From NCBI RefSeq assembly GCF_021129235.1, contig NZ_JAJOMA010000038.1:1-49457 (forward strand): a DNA stretch of 49,457 nt, given 5' to 3'. This document shows positions 16,474 to 24,976 of this stretch, one piece after another; position 1 is the stretch's first letter, and each line of letters begins with the position of its first letter. The notes below the pieces were generated by a model, which was not told the DNA's origin, did not search any database, and worked only from the letters and a program-made list of their open reading frames with translations. The translations under genes and the position numbers were made by a program. This stretch comes from Kineosporia mesophila (GTDB lineage Bacteria > Actinomycetota > Actinomycetes > Actinomycetales > Kineosporiaceae).

Positions 16474-18582
16474 ATGACCTCCCCGCCCGAGCTTCTCACC
16501 GACGCTCCCGCCACCATCGACGAAACCGCTGCCGACACCGTCGGTGAGGTACCTCGTCCTCAATTCCCCCGGCCCGACCGTGACCGCTCGCACCGCTGGC
16601 TGTCGCTCAACGGCCTCTGGGATCTTGAAATTGAGGACGACGTGGTCACCGTGACGGTCCCGTTCGCCTGGGAGACCAGCGCCTCGGGAGTCGCCCGCAC
16701 GTGGCTGGAGCGGGCCACCTACCGCCGAACCGTGACAGCACCGGCCCGGTGGTCGGGCCACCGGGTGGTGCTGTGCTTCGGCGCGGTGCACCACGAGGCC
16801 CGGGTCCTGCTGGAGGGCCAGCAAGTGGCCCACCACGTCGGGGGTTACACGCCCTTCGAGATCGACGTCACCGATCTGCTGCCGCCCGGCGCCACGGCCC
16901 GGCTCGAGGTGCAGGTGCACGCCCCCGCCGACAAGCGCCAGATTGCCCACGGCAAGCAGCGTTCCGTCCCCCGCACCGACTACGACGGGGTCTGTTTCAC
17001 TCCCTCCTCCGGCATCTGGCAGAGCGTCTGGCTGGAGGGGCGCGGCCGCACGTACGTCGAGCACGCCGGGCTGAACGGCGACCTGCTCAACGGTTTCGAG
17101 GTGACCGGGCGGCTGGGCGGTGACACCCCGGCCGGCACCCGCGTCACCGCCCGCATCGTCGAGGGATCGGCGGCCCACGAGAGCATCGAGCTGACGGCGG
17201 ACGCGGACGGCCACTTCAGCGGCTGGCTCCCGGTCGGGCGGCCCCGGCCCTGGTCGCCCGACGACCCGCACCTGTACCGGATCGAGCTGGCCACCGCCGA
17301 CGAGGTTCCCGACGTCGTCACCCTGACCGGCGGCCTGCGCCGGATCGAGGTGATCGGGGAACAGCTGTGGCTCAACGACTCCCGGCTGTACCTGCGCGGA
17401 ATCCTTGACCAGGGCTACTGGCCCGGCACCGGGATGACCGCCCCCGACGACGAGGCCCTGCTCCACGATCTGCGGATCGCGCGTGACCACGGCTACAACC
17501 TCGTCCGCAAGCACATCAAGCTCGAGGACCCGCGCTGGCTGCACCACGCCGACACCGTCGGCATGCTGGTGTGGGCCGAGCCACCGGCGCCCAGCCGTTT
17601 CGGTGCGGACGGGGTACGCGCCTTCGAGGAGCAGCTGCCGGCCATGGTCGAGCGGGACGGCAACCACCCCAGCATCGTGGTGTGGGGCCTCTACAACGAG
17701 GAATGGGGCCTGGACTGGGACATCCCGGGCAGCCCGGAGCGTGCGAAGGCGGCCCGCGCCGCCTACGAGAAGCTCCGGTCGCTGGACGAGTCCCGGCCGA
17801 TCGTGGAGAACTCCGGCTGGTCGCACGTGCTCACCGACCTGGTCGACTGGCACTACTACGACGAGGATCCCGGCTCCTGGGCCCGCAACCTCGCCGACCT
17901 GGCGGCCGGGCACCGCGAGGACTTCCCGGTGCGGCTGGGCGCCGACTTCGTGGTGGACAAATCGTTGTACGCCAACGACTCTCACCCCCGCACCGGACTG
18001 CCCCTGCTGAACAGCGAGTACGGTGCCGGGTTCACCAGCCTGGAACGGGCCTGGCACCTGCGCTGGCAGACCCAGGAGCTGCGCCGCCACGACCGCTTCG
18101 CCGGCTACGTGTACACCGAGCTCACCGACATCGAGCACGAGATGGCCGGGCTGCTCGACTACGACCGCCGCGCCAAAGACCTGGGCGGCCTGAACCCCCG
18201 CGACGTCAACGCCGACACGGTGCTGGTCGTCGACCTGGTCCCGGCCGCGGCCGGGGCCGACATCCCCGTCCCCACCGAAGAGCTCACCCTCGGTGTGCAT
18301 GTCTCGCACCACGGACCGACTCCGCTGACCGGTCGCATCAGGGCCGGCTGGGCCCCGGCCGGCCACCCCGCGAACCGGCCCCTACCAGCCGCGTCCGCCG
18401 GGAGCGGCAGTCTCACCGCGCTTCCCTTCACCCTCACCGACACGGTCACCGTCCGCGTCCCTGCTTCCGGCCCCGCCCGGCTGTGGCTGTGGCTGGTGGA
18501 CGACGAGAACCACATCCGTGCGCGCACATTCGTCGACGCGGCCCCGGTGGAGGAACCGAACCGGCGCGGGGCCCGCCCCTAA
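16474..18582 (+). CDS. Glycoside hydrolase family 2 enzyme
   Basis: 702 residues with the GH2 plan: N-terminal jelly-roll sugar-binding domain (about 30-180), immunoglobulin-like domain (about 190-290) and a TIM barrel (about 300-570), then a C-terminal beta domain. The acid/base Glu409 lies in VVWGLYNEEWG and the nucleophile Glu515 in LLNSEYGAG. There is no signal peptide, so it acts in the cytoplasm on the sugar imported by the neighbouring transporter. GH2 includes beta-galactosidase, beta-glucuronidase, beta-mannosidase and arabinosidase activities; the exact one cannot be read here. GAGAGG precedes ATG 16474. The frame is open a long way upstream, but only as shadow of the permease. Confidence 0.9.
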   Translation: MTSPPELLTDAPATIDETAADTVGEVPRPQFPRPDRDRSHRWLSLNGLWDLEIEDDVVTVTVPFAWETSASGVARTWLERATYRRTVTAPARWSGHRVVLCFGAVHHEARVLLEGQQVAHHVGGYTPFEIDVTDLLPPGATARLEVQVHAPADKRQIAHGKQRSVPRTDYDGVCFTPSSGIWQSVWLEGRGRTYVEHAGLNGDLLNGFEVTGRLGGDTPAGTRVTARIVEGSAAHESIELTADADGHFSGWLPVGRPRPWSPDDPHLYRIELATADEVPDVVTLTGGLRRIEVIGEQLWLNDSRLYLRGILDQGYWPGTGMTAPDDEALLHDLRIARDHGYNLVRKHIKLEDPRWLHHADTVGMLVWAEPPAPSRFGADGVRAFEEQLPAMVERDGNHPSIVVWGLYNEEWGLDWDIPGSPERAKAARAAYEKLRSLDESRPIVENSGWSHVLTDLVDWHYYDEDPGSWARNLADLAAGHREDFPVRLGADFVVDKSLYANDSHPRTGLPLLNSEYGAGFTSLERAWHLRWQTQELRRHDRFAGYVYTELTDIEHEMAGLLDYDRRAKDLGGLNPRDVNADTVLVVDLVPAAAGADIPVPTEELTLGVHVSHHGPTPLTGRIRAGWAPAGHPANRPLPAASAGSGSLTALPFTLTDTVTVRVPASGPARLWLWLVDDENHIRARTFVDAAPVEEPNRRGARP

Positions 18583-18622
18583 AACCCATCCTGCACCACC
18601 CAGTCCACGGAAGGACGAAACG

Positions 18623-20281
18623 ATGCGCAACCAAGGACGATTGCGTCACCGCTACCGGTCACTCGCCATGCTGGCCCTGCTCCTGCTCGTAGCCGCTGTC
18701 ACCGGGCCGGTCACGGCCGGCCCGGCGGCGGCCGCGAGCCCGGGGCAGGTGCTGTACTCCCCTGATCTGGGCGCGTTCCCGAACGGCACGGCCGGGTACC
18801 CGCGGGCCATCCGCCTGGACCACGACAACTCCAGCAACCAGACGATGCTGGCCACCTTCGCCAAGGGTGGCCACAACGCGCCGGGCACCCTGCCGATCTA
18901 CCGGAGCACGAACGGTGGGGACAGCTGGAGCCAGATCTCCACGGTCAGCTCCAACACCGCGGGCTGGGACATCGAGGCGCCCACCCTGTTCGAGGTGCCC
19001 CGCACCATCAGCGGCCTGAATGCCGGTGACATTCTGGCCGCCGGAACCGCCTGGCCCGTGGGCGACTACACACAGCAGAGGGTCGAGGTGTTCCGCAGCA
19101 CCAACGGCGGGGCGAGCTGGTCGTACCTGTCCAACTGCACCTCGACCACCGGGCAGCCCAACACCTGGGGCCACGGGATCTGGGAGCCCGCGTTCCTGGT
19201 CGCCGACAACAACAGCCTGGCCTGCTTCATCTCCGACGAGCGGCCGGCCAACACGGCCACGAACAACCAGATCATCGGGCACTACACCTCCACCAACGGC
19301 GGGGTCAGCTGGAACTCCACGCTGACCGCGGACGTCAGCTTCCCGGCGGACAACCTGGCCCGCCCCGGCATGCAGACGTTCGCCGAGCTCCCCAACGGCG
19401 ATTTCATCATGTCGTACGAGATGTGCCGCGACGCCACGAACGCCGACCACGCCTGCGAGGTCTACGTGAAGACCAGCGCGGACGGCCTGAACTGGGGTGC
19501 CGCGGGCAGCGCGGGAACATTGGTGCAGACCGCGGACAGCCGCCAGCTCCTGCACACCCCGTACATCTCGTGGACGCCTGGTGGCGGGACCAACGGGACG
19601 CTGCTGCTGTCGGGCCAGCGGGTGGTGGCCGGACCGACCGGCAACAAGAGCGTGCTGGCCGAGTCCGGCACCGTGCTGTTCGTGAACCGGAACCTGGGGG
19701 CCGGGGCCTGGACCGAGGCGGCCACCCCGGTCACTGTGAACCCGACCGGGGGCTACGCCACCGGCGTCCCCTCGTGTCCCGGGTACTCCACTCCCGCGCT
19801 GCCGCGCGAGGACGGCTCCTCGTACGTCTACTTCGCGGCCACCTGGCGCGGCCAGAACAACCAGTGCGACGTGCGTTTCGCCACCGGCCGGATTCCGGGA
19901 CCGACCGGGACGATCACGGGGGCCGGCGGTAAGTGCCTCGACGTGGACACCAACACCGCCGACAACGGACGCGCGGCCCAGCTGTACACCTGCGGGGTCG
20001 CCACCGGGCAGCGCTGGTCGATCGAGAGTGACGGCACAATCCGCGCGTTCGGCAAGTGCCTGGACGTCGACGCCCAGGGAACCGCCAACTTCACCAGGGT
20101 CCAGATCTGGGAGTGCAACGGCTCCGGCGCCCAGCAGTGGCAGAAGTCCACCGCGAACGCCCTGCGCAACCCTCAGTCCGGGCGCTGCCTCGACGTTCCC
20201 CGGGGCAACACCGCCGACGGCACGAAGCTGCAGATCTACGACTGCAACGGCCTGGCCCCGCAGGCCTGGACCACCCCCTGA
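18623..20281 (+). CDS. Secreted Asp-box (sialidase-fold) glycosidase with C-terminal CBM13
   Basis: 552 residues. A signal peptide ends near AAAAS (about residue 38). The catalytic part is a six-bladed propeller with Asp-box repeats STNGGDSW, STNGGASW, STNGGVSW and SADGLNW; Asp-box folds include GH33 sialidases and GH93 exo-arabinanases. Residues about 425-552 form a ricin-type CBM13 with GKCLDVD and QRW/QQW repeats. It would release sugars from polysaccharide outside the cell; an arabinan or galactan target would fit the operon, but this is inference. ATG 18623 is preceded by GGAAGGA. It lies 40 bases after the GH2 gene in the same direction. Its last 46 bases overlap the convergent MFS gene. 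Confidence 0.82.
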   Translation: MRNQGRLRHRYRSLAMLALLLLVAAVTGPVTAGPAAAASPGQVLYSPDLGAFPNGTAGYPRAIRLDHDNSSNQTMLATFAKGGHNAPGTLPIYRSTNGGDSWSQISTVSSNTAGWDIEAPTLFEVPRTISGLNAGDILAAGTAWPVGDYTQQRVEVFRSTNGGASWSYLSNCTSTTGQPNTWGHGIWEPAFLVADNNSLACFISDERPANTATNNQIIGHYTSTNGGVSWNSTLTADVSFPADNLARPGMQTFAELPNGDFIMSYEMCRDATNADHACEVYVKTSADGLNWGAAGSAGTLVQTADSRQLLHTPYISWTPGGGTNGTLLLSGQRVVAGPTGNKSVLAESGTVLFVNRNLGAGAWTEAATPVTVNPTGGYATGVPSCPGYSTPALPREDGSSYVYFAATWRGQNNQCDVRFATGRIPGPTGTITGAGGKCLDVDTNTADNGRAAQLYTCGVATGQRWSIESDGTIRAFGKCLDVDAQGTANFTRVQIWECNGSGAQQWQKSTANALRNPQSGRCLDVPRGNTADGTKLQIYDCNGLAPQAWTTP

Positions 20282-21528
20282 TCCTCAGCGGGACAAGGCC
20301 CTCCGGTGGACGCTGACCGCGTCTGCCGGAGGGCCGCCGATCGGGTGCGGGTGCACCAGACGAATGTCAGCACCGCCGCCACGGTGAAACCGGCCATCAC
20401 CACGGCCATCGGGACCGCGCTGTACGATCCCCCGATCCCGACCAGCGGGGCGGCCAGCCCTCCGACGAGGAACTGGGCGCAGCCGAGCAGGGCCGCGGCC
20501 GCACCGGCGTTCGCACCGTGGTGCTCCAGGGCCAGCGCCGGGGCGTTGGGCAGGACCAGTCCCACCCCCGCCACCATCAGGAACAGGGCGACGATGGTCG
20601 GCCCCACCCCGGCTCCCGCGAGCGCGACCCCGAGCGTCAGAGCCGAACCGGTGAACGAGAGGACGACGCCCGCCCCCAGCAGGGTGTGGGCACCGAGTCG
20701 TCCCACCAGAGCCCCGCCGATCTGGGCCGCGGCCATGATCCCGGCGCCGTTGACGGCGAACACCACGCTGTACTGCTGCACCGACAGGCCGTGCATCTGT
20801 TGCAGCACGAAGGGCGAGCCGGCGATGTAGGCGAACATCGCCGCGAAGACCAGCGCGTTCGTCAGCGTGTACCCGATCAGGACGGGGTCTTTCAGCAGGC
20901 GGCGGTACACCGTCGCGATTTCGCGCGCCCCGGCGCGGCTGCGCCGGGCCGCCGGGTGACTCTCCGGCAGGCGCAGCGCGCCGGCCAGCCCCAGGGCGCT
21001 GAGACCGCCGAGCCCGACGAAGATCTCGCGCCAGCCGGACACCTCGAGGACTAGGCCACCGGCCAGCGGGGCGAGCACCGGGGCCAGCCCGGTGACCGAC
21101 AGCATCAGCGAGAAGTAGGCCGCGGCCTGGCTTCCGCTGTACCGGTCGCGGACGTAGGCGTAGGCGATGACGACCGCGAAGGCACCGCCGATTCCCTGGA
21201 CGGCCCGCAGCCCGACCAGCAGGGCGACCGTGGGGGCGGCCGCGCACAGCAGCCCGGCCAGGGTGTAGAGCGCGAGCCCGAACAGCAGCGGCCCGCGCCG
21301 GCCCCGGGCGTCGCTCAGCGGACCGGCCAGCAACTGGCCGGCGGCCAGCCCGACCAGGCAGGCGGTGACGGTCAGCTGGACGGCGGATGCCGACGCCCCC
21401 AGATCACCGGCCAGGTCGGGCAGTCCGGGTACGTAGACGTCGGTGGACAGCGGCCCGAGGGCGACGCAGGCGGCCAGGACCACCAGGACGAGCGCCCGTT
21501 GCCGGGTTCCTGGGTGGGCGTCACTCAC
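20236..21528 (-). CDS. MFS drug exporter, Bcr/CflA type
   Basis: 430 residues with twelve membrane helices. The N-terminus LGPLSTDVYVPGLPDLAGDL is characteristic of Bcr/CflA exporters, and the loop 2-3 motif is GPLSDARGRRGPLL. It would export small toxic molecules by proton antiport. The start GTG 21528 overlaps the stop of the NmrA-like gene (GTGA), so both are one operon under the Rrf2-type regulator. The hydrophilic tail after the last helix (about 35 residues) runs into the end of the convergent glycosidase gene and may be longer than in relatives. Confidence 0.9.
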   Translation of the reverse strand: MSDAHPGTRQRALVLVVLAACVALGPLSTDVYVPGLPDLAGDLGASASAVQLTVTACLVGLAAGQLLAGPLSDARGRRGPLLFGLALYTLAGLLCAAAPTVALLVGLRAVQGIGGAFAVVIAYAYVRDRYSGSQAAAYFSLMLSVTGLAPVLAPLAGGLVLEVSGWREIFVGLGGLSALGLAGALRLPESHPAARRSRAGAREIATVYRRLLKDPVLIGYTLTNALVFAAMFAYIAGSPFVLQQMHGLSVQQYSVVFAVNGAGIMAAAQIGGALVGRLGAHTLLGAGVVLSFTGSALTLGVALAGAGVGPTIVALFLMVAGVGLVLPNAPALALEHHGANAGAAAALLGCAQFLVGGLAAPLVGIGGSYSAVPMAVVMAGFTVAAVLTFVWCTRTRSAALRQTRSASTGGPCPAEDQGVVQACGARPLQS

Positions 21529-22382
21529 GAGGCTGTCCCGTCGAGCAGCTCGGCCAGTGCGGTGGGACCGCGACCGGTCAGATCGGCGACCACCGGGGTA
21601 ACCGTCGACAGGTATCCCCCGCGGGTGGCCGCGCCGAACGTGGCCAGCAGGTGCGCGACCGGCTCGGGCAGGCCGGCCTCGCGCAGGGCGGCGGTGTAGG
21701 CGTCGTCGTCCAGGTGCACCACCTCCACCTCCCGGCCGCTGCGCCGGGTCGCGAGGGCGGCCAGGTCGTCGGCCGTGAGGGCCTGCGGCCCGGTCACGTC
21801 GTAGGCCCGGTTCTCGTGCCCGCCCTGCGCCAGGACCGCGCCGGCGCCGGCCGCGCAGTCCTCGCGGGACACGTAGGCCGCCGCGCCCGCCCCGCCGTTG
21901 GTCACCAGGTGCCCGGTGGCGGCGGCCTGGGCGATCGAGCCGGCCTGCAGGTGGGCGTACAGGTTGTTGCGCAGGAACGTCCAGGTCATCGGGCTGTCGC
22001 GCAGGGCCTGTTCGGTGTCGGCGTGGTCGGGCACCACCAAGGCCGGGTTGCCCGGGACCGGTTCGGGCACCGAGGTGTAGACGACGTGCCCGACCCCCTG
22101 GGCGGCCGCGGCGGTGATGGCTGCCCGGTGCTGTGCCACCCGGTCGCCGATCGTGTCGATTGAGATCAGCAGCAGGCGCTCGACGCCCCGGAAGGCCGCG
22201 TCGAGTGAGGCCGGGTCGTTGAAGTCGGCGTGGCGGACGTCGGCGCCCCGGTCGGCCAGATCGCTCAGGGCGCCGGGCCGGCGGGTGGTCAGGACGACCT
22301 GGCCCGGGTCGGTGTGGTGGAGGAGGTACTCGGCGGCGGCCCGCCCGAAGGCGCCGGAGGCACCGGAGATCGCGAGGCTCAT
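21525..22382 (-). CDS. NmrA-like NAD(P)-binding reductase (atypical SDR)
   Basis: 285 residues from ATG 22382. The N-terminal Rossmann motif is SLAISGASGAFGRAAAEYL, followed by VVLTTRRPGAL and the Asp-containing VRHADFNDPASL. VGHVVYTSVPEP and WTFLRNNLYAHL are typical of the NmrA/QorB group of NAD(P)H-binding quinone or azo reductase-like proteins. It is divergent from an Rrf2 regulator with an inverted repeat in the 73-base gap, a layout like redox- or electrophile-controlled quinone reductases. The frame continues upstream, but that part crosses the operator. Confidence 0.85.
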   Translation of the reverse strand: MSLAISGASGAFGRAAAEYLLHHTDPGQVVLTTRRPGALSDLADRGADVRHADFNDPASLDAAFRGVERLLLISIDTIGDRVAQHRAAITAAAAQGVGHVVYTSVPEPVPGNPALVVPDHADTEQALRDSPMTWTFLRNNLYAHLQAGSIAQAAATGHLVTNGGAGAAAYVSREDCAAGAGAVLAQGGHENRAYDVTGPQALTADDLAALATRRSGREVEVVHLDDDAYTAALREAGLPEPVAHLLATFGAATRGGYLSTVTPVVADLTGRGPTALAELLDGTAS

Positions 22383-22394
22383 GACATCCAATCT

Positions 22395-22436
22395 GTAATC
22401 ATCATGATTGCAGTTAACCGTAGTCGTGATGATTAC
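22395..22436. promoter_or_regulatory. Inverted-repeat operator for the Rrf2-type regulator
   Basis: Arms GTAATCATCATGATTGC (22395-22411) and its imperfect complement at 22420-22436 match at 14 of 17 positions, with an 8-base spacer. It is A+T-rich against a high-GC background and fills the divergent region, so one dimer or two could control both genes. Confidence 0.7.
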
Positions 22437-22455
22437 GGAATGGCAAGATGGGACC

Positions 22456-22878
22456 ATGGCCCGATCCACCAACACCCAGTTCGCCGTCGCGGTCCACGTG
22501 CTGACCTACCTGGCCGGGCGGACCGACGGCATGCCCGTCAGCTCCGCGGAGCTCTCCGGGTCCACCCGGGTCAACGCCGTCCACGTCCGGCGCGTCATGG
22601 GGCCGCTGCGCGAGGCCGGGTACGTGCGTTCACAACCGGGCGCGAGCGGTGGCTGGGAGCTCGTGGCGGCACCGGAATCCATTCCTCTGAGTCGTGTCTG
22701 GACCCTTCTTCAGGGCGACGACCCGGTCCTGGGCCTGCACGCCCCCGACCCCACGTGTGACGTGGGACGGGGCGTGCAGAAAACCCTCGCCCAGCTCGAC
22801 CACGGCGTGGCCGACGCCCTGGCCTCCCACCTGAGCCGGTTCACGATCGCCGACGTACTGGCCGGGGACGTGGGCTAG
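22456..22878 (+). CDS. Rrf2-family transcriptional regulator
   Basis: 140 residues. The winged helix contains NTQFAVAVHVLTYLAG, VSSAELSGSTRVNAVHVRRV and GYVRSQPGASGGWELVA. The C-terminal segment has a single Cys (DPTCDVGRG) rather than the three-Cys cluster of IscR/NsrR, so it is more like YwnA-type redox or electrophile sensors than an Fe-S protein. CAAGAT at 22444-22449 lies six bases before ATG 22456, suggesting a leaderless transcript. It likely represses itself and the reductase/exporter pair. Confidence 0.88.
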   Translation: MARSTNTQFAVAVHVLTYLAGRTDGMPVSSAELSGSTRVNAVHVRRVMGPLREAGYVRSQPGASGGWELVAAPESIPLSRVWTLLQGDDPVLGLHAPDPTCDVGRGVQKTLAQLDHGVADALASHLSRFTIADVLAGDVG

Positions 22879-23480
22879 CCGACGATCCCCTGACGGGCGT
22901 TGTAGACCAGTGGGTCGCCCGATCCGTACTTGCTGAAGGTCCGGATCGCCCCGTCCCGCAGCACATCTGACTCAACCGTGATACCTCGCGCGGCGAACTG
23001 CTCGCGCCAGTCGTCGCGCACCGGGCCCTCGTCGAACCCGGTGAGCTGCTCGCACTCGGGGCCCTCGCCGGCGATCACCAGATGCCCGGCCCCGGACCAC
23101 AGCGTGGCCCCCAGGCACATCGTGCAGGGCCGCCAGTTGACCACCAGCTCGGTGGCGGGGCGACCGGCCGCGCCCAGGTCCCAGGTCCCCACGACCTGCT
23201 GGGCCAGGCTCAGGGCGACCACCTCGGCGTGCACCGAGGACAGCCCGGTGGCCAGGACGACGTTGACGCCCACCGCCAGCACCCGGCCGGTGTCCCGTTC
23301 GGCGACCAGCGCCGCGAACGGGCCGCCGTTTCCCTCCCGGTGATTACGGTCGGCCAGCCGGTGCACCAGCGCCATCCGCTCCTGCGACGTGGGCAGTTGT
23401 TCTGGCACATCGTGTATTTCAACCGGAACCCAGCTCGGTAAGCTCACCGAGAACGACGTGGCCAGATCCGTGATCTCCAT
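22875..23480 (-). CDS. Nucleoside/cytidine-type deaminase family protein
   Basis: 201 residues of the CMP/dCMP deaminase fold. The zinc ligands are His84 in SVHAEVVAL (Glu86 is the proton shuttle) and the two Cys of RPCTMC (119 and 122). GNGGPFAALV and WSGAGHLVIAGEG fit the guanine deaminase/TadA-like branch. The substrate is unknown. It lies 12 bases downstream of the alpha/beta hydrolase and is probably co-transcribed. Its stop overlaps the end of the convergent Rrf2 gene by four bases. Confidence 0.85.
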   Translation of the reverse strand: MEITDLATSFSVSLPSWVPVEIHDVPEQLPTSQERMALVHRLADRNHREGNGGPFAALVAERDTGRVLAVGVNVVLATGLSSVHAEVVALSLAQQVVGTWDLGAAGRPATELVVNWRPCTMCLGATLWSGAGHLVIAGEGPECEQLTGFDEGPVRDDWREQFAARGITVESDVLRDGAIRTFSKYGSGDPLVYNARQGIVG

Positions 23481-23492
23481 CCGCCCACCCTC

Positions 23493-24281
23493 TCAGAGGT
23501 GAGCGAGCACCCACTCCAGCGACTGGTCGAGCACATCTTCCCAGCCCGGCTCGCCCGCGGTGAAGTGGGAACGGCCGGGGAACTCGCGGTACTCCACCGT
23601 GCCGGTGCGGTAGCGGCGGTGGGTCTCCCGCACCACCGACGAGGGGACGATGCGGTCGGCCCCTCCGGCGACCAGCAGCAGGGGCGCCCGGTCGGGTTTG
23701 CGGAAGTCGACACGGGTGGACGCGTGCGGGGTGACGTTGGCGAGCGCGGCCTGGAACACCGGCAGGCCCGGGGCCGGGACGTGGAAGGTCTCCCAGGCCT
23801 TCAGCGAGTTCTGCTCGCTGAGGGCCCCGGCGAAGCCGAAGTGGAACTGCGCGGGCGTGAGCGCTACCCCGCGGGAGCGGTTGAGCGGGTTGCGCAGGAC
23901 CGGCAGGGCCGCGCGCACCTGGTTCAGCGGGATGCCGTAGACGCCCCGGGGCTGACCGGGGTGAATGGCGACGCCGGCTGCGCCGAGACCACGATCGAGC
24001 ATCTGCTGGGTGAGTAGCCCGCCGAGGGAGTGCCCCATGAGAATCGGGGGCCGGTCGAGGGCCTCGATGAACCGGGCGTGGTGATCGGCGATCTCGGCGA
24101 TGCCCAGGCCCGCGACCAGTGAGGGGTCGGCCCGCAGTTCGTCGATCGAGCGGTCCATCCGGGGCCAGGACGGGGTCAGCACGCGATAACCCCGCCCCTC
24201 GAGCCGGGTCACCCAGTCGCGCCAGCTCAGCGGGGTCATCCAGAGTCCGTGCAAGAGGACGACGGTGTCGGGTCCGGTCAT
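23493..24281 (-). CDS. Alpha/beta hydrolase
   Basis: 262 residues. The oxyanion segment is VVLLHGLWMTPLSW, the nucleophile elbow GHSLGG, the acid Asp in AGGADRIVP, and the final His in GRSHFTAGE. It belongs to the lysophospholipase/esterase-like group of the alpha/beta fold. It is the first gene of a two-gene minus-strand unit with the deaminase, divergent from a TetR regulator with two matching short palindromes between them, so it is probably induced by a small molecule that it also hydrolyses. Confidence 0.88.
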   Translation of the reverse strand: MTGPDTVVLLHGLWMTPLSWRDWVTRLEGRGYRVLTPSWPRMDRSIDELRADPSLVAGLGIAEIADHHARFIEALDRPPILMGHSLGGLLTQQMLDRGLGAAGVAIHPGQPRGVYGIPLNQVRAALPVLRNPLNRSRGVALTPAQFHFGFAGALSEQNSLKAWETFHVPAPGLPVFQAALANVTPHASTRVDFRKPDRAPLLLVAGGADRIVPSSVVRETHRRYRTGTVEYREFPGRSHFTAGEPGWEDVLDQSLEWVLAHL

Positions 24282-24302
24282 GGTGCACTCCGGTCACTAA
24301 GG

Positions 24303-24316
24303 AGAAGGATTATTCT
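24303..24316. promoter_or_regulatory. TetR-type operator half-pair 1 (AGAA-N6-TTCT)
   Basis: AGAAGGATTATTCT is a hyphenated palindrome in the hydrolase/TetR divergent region, 21 bases before the hydrolase start. A second copy lies at 24359-24372. Confidence 0.55.
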
Positions 24317-24358
24317 TTCTCGCAACTTAGGACAGCCGGCAGCTCACGTCAATAAGGG

Positions 24359-24379
24359 AGAAGGAGCGTTCTGTATGCT
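24359..24379 (+). promoter_or_regulatory. TetR-type operator 2 and leaderless -10 box
   Basis: AGAAGGAGCGTTCT (24359-24372) repeats the AGAA-N6-TTCT pattern of the first site and shares AGAAGGA exactly. TATGCT (24374-24379) follows and lies six bases before the ATG of the TetR gene, as a -10 box of a leaderless message. Binding here would block the regulator's own promoter. Confidence 0.6.
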
Positions 24380-24385
24380 CGCGGA

Positions 24386-24976
24386 ATGAGTGTGCCCCCG
24401 GCTGTCTCCGTCCCCCGCCCGTCGGAGCCACGTGACCGGCTGCTGGCCACCGCCTCACGGTTGTTCTACGCCGAGGGCATCCGGTCGATCGGCGTGGACC
24501 GGCTGTTCGCCGAGGCCTCGGTGACCCGGGCCACCTTCTACCGGCACTATCCCGGCAAACAGGACCTGGTGGTCGCCTACATCACGACCCGCGACGAGCA
24601 GTACCGGAGCCTGTTCGCCCAGGCCGCCGGCCAGATCACCGATCCGGCCCGGCTGCTGCACACGCTGGTGGTGGCCATCTCGGAAACGGTGTGCGGGGAC
24701 GACTTCCACGGGTGCCCGTTCATCAATGCCGCAGCCGAGTTCCCCGACCCGGAAAGCCCCGTCCACCAAGCGGTCCAGGCCCACCGGGCCTGGTTCCACG
24801 CGACCCTCCTGGACCTGCTGACCGCCGCGGGCCACCCCGACCCCGGCCGCGCCGCGCGCACCTTCGTGATGCTGCGCGACGGGGCCATGGTGGGTGGGCG
24901 TCTGGACGATCAGCAAGACGTGATCGCGTCACTCACCGGCGCGGTGGACCAGTTGCTGGCGGCCGTGGGTCACTGA
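24386..24976 (+). CDS. TetR-family transcriptional regulator
   Basis: 196 residues. The N-terminal helix-turn-helix has PRDRLLATASRLFYAEGI and ASVTRATFYRHYPGKQDLVV. The ligand domain contains GDDFHGCPFINAAAEFPDP, found in the LmrA/YxaF-like group. It is divergent from the hydrolase/deaminase pair, which it probably represses. Its 3' end overlaps the amidohydrolase remnant by seven bases. Confidence 0.92.
   Translation: MSVPPAVSVPRPSEPRDRLLATASRLFYAEGIRSIGVDRLFAEASVTRATFYRHYPGKQDLVVAYITTRDEQYRSLFAQAAGQITDPARLLHTLVVAISETVCGDDFHGCPFINAAAEFPDPESPVHQAVQAHRAWFHATLLDLLTAAGHPDPGRAARTFVMLRDGAMVGGRLDDQQDVIASLTGAVDQLLAAVGH

Noticed and set aside
16318-18366. Long antisense open frame (about 680 residues) opposite the GH2 gene
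   Set aside because: Composition is Gly/Val/Gln/Arg-rich without domains; the opposite strand has full GH2 motifs and catalytic residues.
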